DNA of 14,940 bases from an uncultured Alphaproteobacteria bacterium (GTDB lineage Bacteria > Pseudomonadota > Alphaproteobacteria > RF32 > CAG-239), in the NCBI GenBank assembly GCA_944392285.1, contig CALXWF010000070.1, positions 1-14,940 of the forward strand, in the 5' to 3' direction. Of this stretch, positions 1-5,926 are shown piece by piece (position 1 is the stretch's first letter; every line of letters starts with the position of its first letter). The notes under the pieces were generated by a model. It saw nothing but the letters and a program-made list of their open reading frames with translations. It searched no databases and was not told the DNA's origin. A program made the translations under genes and the position numbers.

Positions 1-164
1 TAGATGCAAATAATGAAATCATCGGTTACAAATTTGTTCACTTAGGCAAAATGATGGAAGCAATCAAAAACGGAACAGATCCGAAAACTGCTTTTGAAAA
101 TAATATCAAAACCTATGGCCGATTTGATGAAGCCGTCAAAATCATTGACCCGAGAAAGGAGTAA
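1..164 (+). CDS. NifU-like iron-sulfur cluster scaffold protein, C-terminal end only
   Basis: This is the last 53 codons of a gene that begins before the window. The visible residues contain GYKFVHLGKMMEAIKNG, then TYGRFDEAVK and an IDPRKE end. I recognise this tail from the NifU/IscU-related scaffold proteins encoded directly in front of GGGtGRT genes in anaerobic bacteria. The Fe-S-binding cysteines would lie upstream and are not visible. The stop codon is 3 bp before the next start, and the AAAGGAG ribosome-binding site of that gene lies inside this reading frame. The two genes are therefore almost certainly translated together. The family call rests on memory of the tail and on the neighbour, so the biochemical role is inferred. 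Confidence 0.75.
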   Translation, partial: DANNEIIGYKFVHLGKMMEAIKNGTDPKTAFENNIKTYGRFDEAVKIIDPRKE

Positions 165-167
165 GAT

Positions 168-1166
168 ATGTTATTTGAAGGATATGATAGAAGAATTGAA
201 AAAATTACTCCGGTCTTGGCAAAATATGGTTTTTCAAAGATTGAAGAAACCAGAGATTTTTGCTTGAGCAAAGGTGTTGATGTTGAAAAATTGGTAAAAG
301 GCATTCAACCGATTGCATTTGAGAATGCCGTTTGGGCCTATACTTTGGGTTGCGCTATTGCCCTAAAAGAAAATGTTAAAAACGCTTCTGAAGCGGCTGA
401 AAAAATCGGTATCGGTCTACAAGCATTCTGCGTTCCAGGTTCTGTTGCAGACCAGCGAGCCGTTGGTTTAGGTCATGGTAATTTGGCCGCAATGTTATTG
501 AGAGAAGAAACAAAATGTTTCTGTTTCTTGGCCGGGCATGAATCTTTTGCTGCCGCCGAAGGGGCTATCGGTATCGCTCGTTCCGCCAACAAAGTCAGAA
601 AAGAGCCTTTGAGAGTTATCTTGAACGGCTTGGGCAAAGATGCCGCTTACATCATTTCTCGCATCAATGGTTTTACTTATGTTGAAACGGAATATGATTA
701 TAGCACGGGAAATTTGAAAATCGTAGAAGAAAAAGCCTTTTCTAACGGCGATAAAGCCAAAGTAAAATGCTATGGCGCCGATGATGTGTCAGAAGGTGTT
801 GCCATTATGATTAAAGAAGGCGTTGATGTTTCCATTACCGGGAACTCTACCAATCCGACACGTTTTCAACATCCGGTTGCCGGTACATATAAAAAATGGG
901 CCGTTGAGCACGGTAAAAAATATTTCTCCGTTGCTTCCGGCGGCGGAACCGGTCGTACTCTGCACCCCGATAACGTTGCTGCCGGTCCAGCTTCTTACGG
1001 TATGACCGACACTATGGGAAGAATGCATAGTGATGCCCAATTTGCCGGCTCATCATCCGTTCCGGCCCACGTAGAAATGATGGGGCTGATCGGTATGGGT
1101 AACAACCCGATGGTCGGCGCAACGGTTGCTGTTGCCGTTGCTATTGAGGAAAGCCTCAAAAAATAA
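168..1166 (+). CDS. GGGtGRT family protein
   Basis: The protein has 332 residues and belongs to the family named after its GGGTGRT motif, here at residues 258-264. The motif is followed by a conserved tail rich in Gly, His and Met, including TLHPDNVAAGPASYG, MGRMHSDAQFAGSS and VEMMGLIGMGNNPMVGA. The family has no established biochemical function that I know of. It is usually encoded next to a NifU-like scaffold protein, as here, so a role in Fe-S or metal handling is plausible but inferred. There is no signal peptide. A repeated Ala/Val-rich C-terminus suggests a buried helix rather than a membrane span. The start at 168 has a good AAAGGAG ribosome-binding site 7 bases upstream. A strong terminator follows, so the operon ends here. 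Confidence 0.9.
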   Translation: MLFEGYDRRIEKITPVLAKYGFSKIEETRDFCLSKGVDVEKLVKGIQPIAFENAVWAYTLGCAIALKENVKNASEAAEKIGIGLQAFCVPGSVADQRAVGLGHGNLAAMLLREETKCFCFLAGHESFAAAEGAIGIARSANKVRKEPLRVILNGLGKDAAYIISRINGFTYVETEYDYSTGNLKIVEEKAFSNGDKAKVKCYGADDVSEGVAIMIKEGVDVSITGNSTNPTRFQHPVAGTYKKWAVEHGKKYFSVASGGGTGRTLHPDNVAAGPASYGMTDTMGRMHSDAQFAGSSSVPAHVEMMGLIGMGNNPMVGATVAVAVAIEESLKK

Positions 1167-1195
1167 AAAAACAGCCAAATAATAGCACTCCTAAC

Positions 1196-1225
1196 AGAGA
1201 GGATACACGTTATCCTCTCTTTTTT
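1196..1225 (+). terminator. Rho-independent terminator after the GGGtGRT gene
   Basis: A perfect 10-bp stem (AGAGAGGATA at 1196-1205 against TATCCTCTCT at 1211-1220) encloses a CACGT loop. The last T of the stem begins a run of six T. It lies 30 bp after the stop codon and separates this operon from the crcB unit. Confidence 0.92.
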
Positions 1226-1256
1226 ATAAAAAATATAATAAGAAGTCATATTTTTC

Positions 1257-1285
1257 TTGCTTTAGAATTTTTAATCTTTTAGATT
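1257..1285 (+). promoter_or_regulatory. Possible sigma-70-type promoter of the crcB unit
   Basis: TTGCTT (1257-1262) and TAGATT (1280-1285) are spaced 17 bp apart. Each matches four of six consensus bases. Transcription would begin at about 1290, at the 5' edge of the riboswitch, which supports the call. The boxes are weak. Confidence 0.4.
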
Positions 1286-1287
1286 AT

Positions 1288-1353
1288 GGGCGGGAATGAT
1301 GTTCTCCCGGGTCTTTGTCGACCGAACCGCCTGAGGGCTGATGACTTCTGCCG
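1288..1353 (+). promoter_or_regulatory. Fluoride (crcB) riboswitch
   Basis: The aptamer core GGGAATGATGTTCTCCC (1292-1308) matches the known pattern of a short stem closed around an ATG-x-x-GTTC loop. The downstream part AACCGCC-TGAG-GGCTGATGAC followed by TTCTGCC (1325-1352) matches the second hairpin and the conserved CTGATG-x-C strand. The loop word GATGT (1297-1301 area) can pair with ACTTC (1344-1348) as the pseudoknot, with one U-U mismatch as I draw it. The RNA sits directly before a fluoride exporter gene. An extra 4-bp hairpin, GGTC-TTTGTC-GACC (1310-1323), separates the two conserved halves. Fluoride binding should favour crcB expression. Confidence 0.88.
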
Positions 1354-1385
1354 TTTTGCTTTATGGGGGAAGTTTTTGTTTTTTT
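1344..1385 (+). terminator. Terminator expression platform of the fluoride riboswitch
   Basis: ACTTCTGCC (1344-1352), the 3' strand of the aptamer, can instead pair with GGGGGAAGT (1365-1373), with one mismatch and one G-U pair. A T-rich tract runs to 1385. The same ACTTC is needed for the aptamer pseudoknot, so the two folds exclude each other. The inferred logic is that fluoride holds the aptamer fold and allows read-through into crcB, while its absence gives termination. Confidence 0.8.
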
Positions 1386-1397
1386 AAAGGGTGAAAA

Positions 1398-1772
1398 ATG
1401 TTATATTTGTTTGTTGCAATCGGTGGAATGTGCGGTGCCGTATCAAGGCATTTTTTGTTTTCTTTGTTGGCTGAAAAAAGTTTGAGATTTCCATATTCTA
1501 CTTTTGTGGTTAATATTATCGGGTGTTTTTTGATGGGAGTTATTGTGGAGATATTTGCTCAAAAGTCTCATCTGCCGGCTGAAATCAAAATTCTTTTAAC
1601 AACCGGATTTTTAGGCGCTTTTACGACTTTTTCAACCTTTAGTCTGGATATTGTAGAGCTTTTTAATAAATCTTCCGTGCTGAGCGGCTTGTCTTATATT
1701 ACTTTGTCGGTGGTGTGCGGGGTTTTGAGCTTGTATGGCGCTATTTGCTTGGTTCGCTCGTTGGTCGCTTGA
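1398..1772 (+). CDS. crcB: Fluoride ion channel/exporter CrcB (FluC)
   Basis: This 124-residue inner-membrane protein has four hydrophobic segments, the usual size and shape of a FluC subunit, which acts as an antiparallel dimer. Family motifs are present in order: GGMCGAVSRH at 9-18, STFVVNIIGCFLMG at 34-47 with the channel Asn at 39, and GFLGAFTTFSTFSLD at 70-84. Phe78 and Phe81 of TTFSTF correspond to the family's phenylalanine box, which lines the fluoride path. It removes toxic cytoplasmic fluoride. AAAGGG at 1387-1391 serves as the ribosome-binding site. The fluoride riboswitch and its terminator lie directly upstream, which agrees with the function. The acetyltransferase gene begins 41 bp after the stop with no obvious terminator between, so both may be on one transcript. 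Confidence 0.96.
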   Translation: MLYLFVAIGGMCGAVSRHFLFSLLAEKSLRFPYSTFVVNIIGCFLMGVIVEIFAQKSHLPAEIKILLTTGFLGAFTTFSTFSLDIVELFNKSSVLSGLSYITLSVVCGVLSLYGAICLVRSLVA

Positions 1773-1813
1773 GATAATTTAAGCGTTATTGCTGGTTTTA
1801 TGCGGAGGTTTAT

Positions 1814-2380
1814 ATGACAGAAAAAGAAAAAATGCTTGCCGGAGAGCTCTATGATTGTGCCGATAAAGAATTAATGGAAATTTGGAACCGCGGCAAAAAT
1901 TTGGCCAGAGAATATAACGCTCTCGCTTATGAGGACAAAGAAAGCCAAAATAAAATTTTGACGGAACTTTTGGGGGATAAGGGCGATAATGTGCAAATTA
2001 CCGCGCCTTTTTATGTGGATTATGGGAAATTTATTTATATCGGCCATGATACCGAAATTAATATGAACTGTGTTTTTTTAGATTGTAATAAAATCAACAT
2101 CGGGCACCATTGTTTGATTGCTCCGAGTGTGCAAATTTATACGGCTTTTCATCCGCTGAGGGCTGAAGAAAGATTTTGTAACCATTCAAATTGGGCCGTA
2201 TCTCGTTCGGCTCCGGTTAAAATCGGCAATTATTGTTGGATTGGCGGCGGCTCTATTATTTTACCCGGAGTTGAAATCGGCGATAATTGCGTTATCGGCG
2301 CCGGAAGTGTCGTAACTAAAAATATTCCGGCCAATAGCGTGGCCGTCGGCAACCCGTGTCGGGTTATTAAATCACTCTAA
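1814..2380 (+). CDS. Maltose/galactoside O-acetyltransferase-like protein (left-handed beta-helix)
   Basis: This 188-residue cytoplasmic enzyme matches the Maa/LacA/NodL group of acetyl-CoA-dependent sugar O-acetyltransferases. It has the N-terminal EKMLAGELYDCADKEL segment (5-20). From about residue 60 come hexapeptide-repeat turns such as INIGHHC, VKIGNYCWIGGGSIILPGV, IGDNCVIGAGSVV and VAVGNPCRVIK. His113 in the TAFHPL segment corresponds to the catalytic His of the family. The length is normal. GGAGG at 1804-1808 is an excellent ribosome-binding site. The natural acceptor sugar cannot be told from sequence, and the physiological role of such enzymes is often detoxification of excess sugars. 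It may be co-transcribed with crcB, although no functional link to fluoride is known to me. Confidence 0.92.
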   Translation: MTEKEKMLAGELYDCADKELMEIWNRGKNLAREYNALAYEDKESQNKILTELLGDKGDNVQITAPFYVDYGKFIYIGHDTEINMNCVFLDCNKINIGHHCLIAPSVQIYTAFHPLRAEERFCNHSNWAVSRSAPVKIGNYCWIGGGSIILPGVEIGDNCVIGAGSVVTKNIPANSVAVGNPCRVIKSL

Positions 2381-2420
2381 GAGCTCAAACTTAAAATTAA
2401 CCATATAATAAACAATTAAG

Positions 2421-2429
2421 TGCTATAAT
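2421..2429 (+). promoter_or_regulatory. Extended -10 promoter (TGC-TATAAT)
   Basis: A perfect TATAAT at 2424-2429 is preceded by TG one base upstream, the extended -10 arrangement, which needs little or no -35 box. The -35 region is only A+T-rich. The start would be near 2436, giving a leader of about 25 bases before the small gene at 2461. It probably drives the small gene and the export operon. Confidence 0.65.
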
Positions 2430-2460
2430 TGGTCCATCATTCATATTTTGGGAGGGAAAA

Positions 2461-2628
2461 ATGAAGACACTTATGATTGTTATTGTTTTGGCAGCTTTGG
2501 CTTATGGCGGTAAGTGGCTCTATGATAATCATTATTTTGACAGCTTTATGACCTCTGTTAACAATACGGTACAAAGAACCTCTGATTTTGCTACGGATAA
2601 AGTAGTTAATGAGGCAGAATTTAACTAA
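2461..2628 (+). CDS. 55-residue single-span membrane peptide, unknown function
   Basis: This short gene begins with ATG after a strong GGGAGGG ribosome-binding site (2450-2456) and an extended -10 promoter. The product starts MKTLMIVIVLAALAYGGKWL, one hydrophobic segment at about residues 3-16. A short polar tail of about 38 residues follows, rich in Asp, Asn and Thr and ending EAEFN. There is no lipobox Cys, so it is probably a membrane-anchored peptide or a secreted one with an uncleaved signal. It lies 37 bp before the MATE gene with no strong terminator between, so it may be an accessory part of the transporter operon. I do not recognise a family. The translation signals make a real gene likely. 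Confidence 0.65.
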   Translation: MKTLMIVIVLAALAYGGKWLYDNHYFDSFMTSVNNTVQRTSDFATDKVVNEAEFN

Positions 2629-2665
2629 AATATGATTTTTCATATTTAAACATCAGGAGGCTGCA

Positions 2666-4141
2666 TTGAATAAAAAATTTGACTTTATTGAAGGGGATAT
2701 TGTTCCAACCTTTTTTTATCATTCCATTCCCGTTATTTTTGCTATGCTCTTTGCGGCTTCTGCTTCAATTATTGATGGTTGGTTTGTCGGAAAATATATC
2801 GGCCCGATGGGGTTGGCAGCGGTTAATATTGTTACACCGGTATTAAACCTGTTATGGGGGCTTAATATTATGCTTGTTGTCGGCTCCACGGTGAGTATCG
2901 GCAAACAGCTCGGCGCTCAAAAATATGAAATGGCTAATTATATTTTTTCAAAAACCATTGTTGCCGTGGTTATTGCTAATTTTATCATTGCTTTTCTTCT
3001 CATATATTTTGAAACAAAAATTCTTACTCTTCTTGGGGCTACTCCCGCAATTATGCAGATGGCAAAAGATTATTATTTTTATGTCGTCTTATATACTGTC
3101 TTTTATGCCATTAACCTTACCATAAGTTATTTTATTCGTATTGAAGGACGCACCATATTTGTTGCTTTGGGGTTAATTATTTTTGTTTTTGCAAATATTT
3201 TCTTAGATTGGCTGTTTATCGGCTATTTAGATATGGGAATGAAAGGTGCGGCTTATGCAACCTCTTTTGCCGAACTTTTTTCTACTTTGTTTTTATTAAC
3301 GCATTATTTTAATTCTCGTTCGGTCTTAAAGTTTTCTTTTAAACTGAAAAGATGGCGGCGTCTGATACGTTCTTGTTATAACGGTGTATCTGAATTTATT
3401 ACGGAAACCTCCGTCGGCGTGGTGTTGATGCTGTTTAATTTGGCTCTTATTAAGTATGTCGGCTTAAACGGCGTTGTTGCTTTTAGCGTTATTAATTACT
3501 TTTTGCTGGTTCAATATACAACCGTGACCGCAATCGGCGATAGTATGCAGCCGGTGCTGGCCATTAATTACGGCAGAAAAAAATGGCATCGTATTTATGC
3601 TTTTATTTTTAATGCTTTTCGCTTTAGTTTTACCGTCGGTCTTGTTTCGGCGTTGATTTTGTATTTCTTTGCCGGACCGATTGCCGATCTTTTTGTAAAA
3701 ACTACCAATGCGGAAATTCATCAGATAATTCAAAAGTTTTCAAAAGTTTTTTGGATTACGTTTTTATTAAACGGAATTACGGTTAATATCTCTACTTATT
3801 TTACGGCAACTTGTCGACCCAAATTTGCCGCGATTGTTTCTTTTAGCGGCGGCATTATTTTTCCGGTTATTTTTATTCAGCTTCTGCCGCTGTTTTTTGG
3901 AGCAAACGGAATCTATTGGGCTTTGCCTGTCAGCCAAACCTGCTCTTTTATGATTGCTTGCATGTTGCTTTATTATGACTTATATTATGGCGAAGCCGAT
4001 AAGGCCCTGCATCCTAAAAAACTTGCGGCTCTGTCTGATAATGATGTTAAGATTGACTTTAATCCCAAGCCGGATGTCGTCTTTAACGAAGCATTATTGC
4101 GCTCTCCGGCGATTATGAAAATCAAAAAAAACAGTCATTGA
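2666..4141 (+). CDS. MATE family multidrug/toxic-compound exporter
   Basis: This 491-residue membrane protein has about 12 hydrophobic spans in two related halves. The N-terminal signature includes IIDGWFVGKYIG (35-46), then GLAAVNIVTPVLN and a VGSTVSIGKQLG segment, all typical of MATE proteins. MATE transporters export organic cations or other compounds in exchange for Na+ or H+. The substrate here is unknown. The start is TTG at 2666, chosen because AGGAGG (2655-2660) lies 5 bases upstream and no in-frame ATG fits as well. The polar C-terminal tail of about 45 residues is longer than a minimal MATE. The first ABC exporter gene begins 15 bp after the stop, so these genes are probably co-transcribed. 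Confidence 0.93.
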   Translation: MNKKFDFIEGDIVPTFFYHSIPVIFAMLFAASASIIDGWFVGKYIGPMGLAAVNIVTPVLNLLWGLNIMLVVGSTVSIGKQLGAQKYEMANYIFSKTIVAVVIANFIIAFLLIYFETKILTLLGATPAIMQMAKDYYFYVVLYTVFYAINLTISYFIRIEGRTIFVALGLIIFVFANIFLDWLFIGYLDMGMKGAAYATSFAELFSTLFLLTHYFNSRSVLKFSFKLKRWRRLIRSCYNGVSEFITETSVGVVLMLFNLALIKYVGLNGVVAFSVINYFLLVQYTTVTAIGDSMQPVLAINYGRKKWHRIYAFIFNAFRFSFTVGLVSALILYFFAGPIADLFVKTTNAEIHQIIQKFSKVFWITFLLNGITVNISTYFTATCRPKFAAIVSFSGGIIFPVIFIQLLPLFFGANGIYWALPVSQTCSFMIACMLLYYDLYYGEADKALHPKKLAALSDNDVKIDFNPKPDVVFNEALLRSPAIMKIKKNSH

Positions 4142-4156
4142 TGGGGATATAACAAA

Positions 4157-5926
4157 ATGACCGTCTTTCCTAAAAATCCGTTTGTTTTTTTGTGGCAATA
4201 TGCCCTGCGTAACAAAGGGATTTTTGCGGCAACGCTTATTTGCTCGATTATTGCGGTTTTGGCCGGAAAATCGGTGCCTTGGGTGTTTGCAAAAATGGTG
4301 GCCTGTTTTGAAAAAGGTCTGCCATTTGCCGAGATTGCCTCAACCATTTGGATTTTGTTGGCGGCCTTAGTCTTGGCCGGTGTTGTGTCCGCTTTGTGCG
4401 AGGCAGGGGCGAATGTCTTGGTTGAAGTGTTTTTGCGCCCAAAAGTTTATCAGCAAATGAGCCATGATTGTTTTGAACATATTAACGGCCATTCTTTGGC
4501 TTATTTTGCCGATAATATGGCCGGCGCTTTGGCGCAAAAAAGCAATTCTTTGTCTGATTGCTCAACTTTTTATCCGGCGATTTTTTACTATCTGTTTGAT
4601 TCTTTCTCACTGCTGGTGGTTTTTGTTATGCTGGCCGCCGTCAGCCCGATGTTTGCGCTTTATTTTGTTTTGGCAATTGCGCTCTCAGCGGCGGTCGCGT
4701 TTAAGTTTGCAAAGCTCTCCATGAATTTGCGCGCAGACATGATTGAGGCGCGCGCAAAAGTCAGCGGCGAGATGATTGACGCTTTGCAAAATAACTTCTT
4801 TATCCGCTTATTTTCCGGATTTCGGCATGAAAAAAATCGTTTAAACAAGGTTTTGCAAGATGAAACCGCAAAGGTAAACAAATCAACCGATGTTGAATTT
4901 CTACAAACCGAGAGCGAAAAACTTTATTTTAAGATTATTTGCCTGTTGTTTTTCTTTTATGCCCTGTTTTTGTGGAAAGAAAAGGCGTTGCAAACCGCCG
5001 ATGTGGTGTTGATTTTCTTTTTGCTGCAAAGTGTTTCGGAAACCGTGGCTTTTTTAATCCACCGCGCCATTGTTTATAGCGGCATTTTTGCCGAAATCCG
5101 CACGAATCTTATTCCTTTTACCACGGCTCATGAAATCGTTGATTGTGATAATGCCAAAGAGCTTAAGATTACGCAGGGGCAAATTGAGCTTAAAAACGTA
5201 TGTTTTGCTTATAAAAATGCCAAGCCTTTGTTTGTTAATTTTAATTTGACCATAAAAGCCGGCGAAAAACTCGGGATTGTCGGTATGTCCGGCGGTGGAA
5301 AGTCTACCTTGATTAATTTGCTACAAAGATTTTATGATATTGACAGCGGTGAGATTTTGTTTGACGGGCAAAATATTAAAGAAGTGCATCAGGAAAGTTT
5401 GCATAAAGCCATCGGCTATGTGCCGCAAAGCTCCACCCTTTTGGAACGCTCGGTGCGTGAAAATATTGCTTACGGCAGGCCGGGTTGCACACAAGAAGAA
5501 ATTGAACATGCTGCCAAAGACGCCTTTGCCGACATGTTTATTGCTGATTTGCCCAATGGTTATAAAACCATTATTAACGCCCAAAATCAGCTCTCGGGCG
5601 GGCAGATGCAACGTTTGTCCATTGCGCGCGTGTTGCTGAAAGATGCGCCGATTTTGATTTTGGACGAGGCGACCTCAGCTCTTGACAGTGAGTCTGAATT
5701 TTATATTCAAAAAGCCATTGAGAATATGCTCAAAGACAAAACCGTTATTGCCGCGGCACACCGTTTGTCTACCCTTAAAAACATGGATAGAATCATTGTG
5801 TTGGAAAAAGGAAAAATCGTTGAAGACGGAAGCCTTGACGAATTGCTTAAGAAAAAAGGCAAATTTTATCAATATTGGAATTTGCAAAGCCTCAAAGCCC
5901 AAAAAGGAGGCCGTCATGAAAAATAA
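4157..5926 (+). CDS. Half-size ABC exporter, first of a pair
   Basis: The protein has 589 residues, with an N-terminal membrane domain of about six spans (to about residue 310) and a C-terminal ATPase. ATPase motifs are complete: Walker A GMSGGGKST (376-384), Q-loop VPQSS, signature LSGGQ (479-483), Walker B ILILDE (499-504) with catalytic Glu504, and H-loop His535. Both ATP sites could therefore be active. The layout is that of MsbA/LmrA-type lipid or drug exporters, and the substrate is unknown. It starts 15 bp after the MATE stop. Its last 11 bp overlap the second ABC gene, whose ribosome-binding site AAGGAGG lies inside this gene. The two half-transporters probably form a heterodimer. Its H-loop coding DNA is identical to that of its partner over 40 bases. 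Confidence 0.93.
   Translation: MTVFPKNPFVFLWQYALRNKGIFAATLICSIIAVLAGKSVPWVFAKMVACFEKGLPFAEIASTIWILLAALVLAGVVSALCEAGANVLVEVFLRPKVYQQMSHDCFEHINGHSLAYFADNMAGALAQKSNSLSDCSTFYPAIFYYLFDSFSLLVVFVMLAAVSPMFALYFVLAIALSAAVAFKFAKLSMNLRADMIEARAKVSGEMIDALQNNFFIRLFSGFRHEKNRLNKVLQDETAKVNKSTDVEFLQTESEKLYFKIICLLFFFYALFLWKEKALQTADVVLIFFLLQSVSETVAFLIHRAIVYSGIFAEIRTNLIPFTTAHEIVDCDNAKELKITQGQIELKNVCFAYKNAKPLFVNFNLTIKAGEKLGIVGMSGGGKSTLINLLQRFYDIDSGEILFDGQNIKEVHQESLHKAIGYVPQSSTLLERSVRENIAYGRPGCTQEEIEHAAKDAFADMFIADLPNGYKTIINAQNQLSGGQMQRLSIARVLLKDAPILILDEATSALDSESEFYIQKAIENMLKDKTVIAAAHRLSTLKNMDRIIVLEKGKIVEDGSLDELLKKKGKFYQYWNLQSLKAQKGGRHEK

Noticed and set aside
432..442. Two GTTC words that might be an SOS box
   Set aside because: They are 3 bases apart, not 7, and lie inside the GGGtGRT coding sequence.
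789..1249. Minus-strand frames opposite the GGGtGRT gene
   Set aside because: They mirror a strongly conserved gene, lack ribosome-binding sites and run over the terminator.
2629..2648. An A+T-only inverted repeat (AAATATGA/TCATATTT) between the small peptide and MATE genes
   Set aside because: The stem is weak, has no G+C base and no T-run of note, and is unlikely to terminate transcription.
5682..5915. An N-terminal extension of the second ABC gene
   Set aside because: It overlaps the first ABC gene in another frame. A clear AAGGAGG and ATG at 5916 begin the proper membrane domain.
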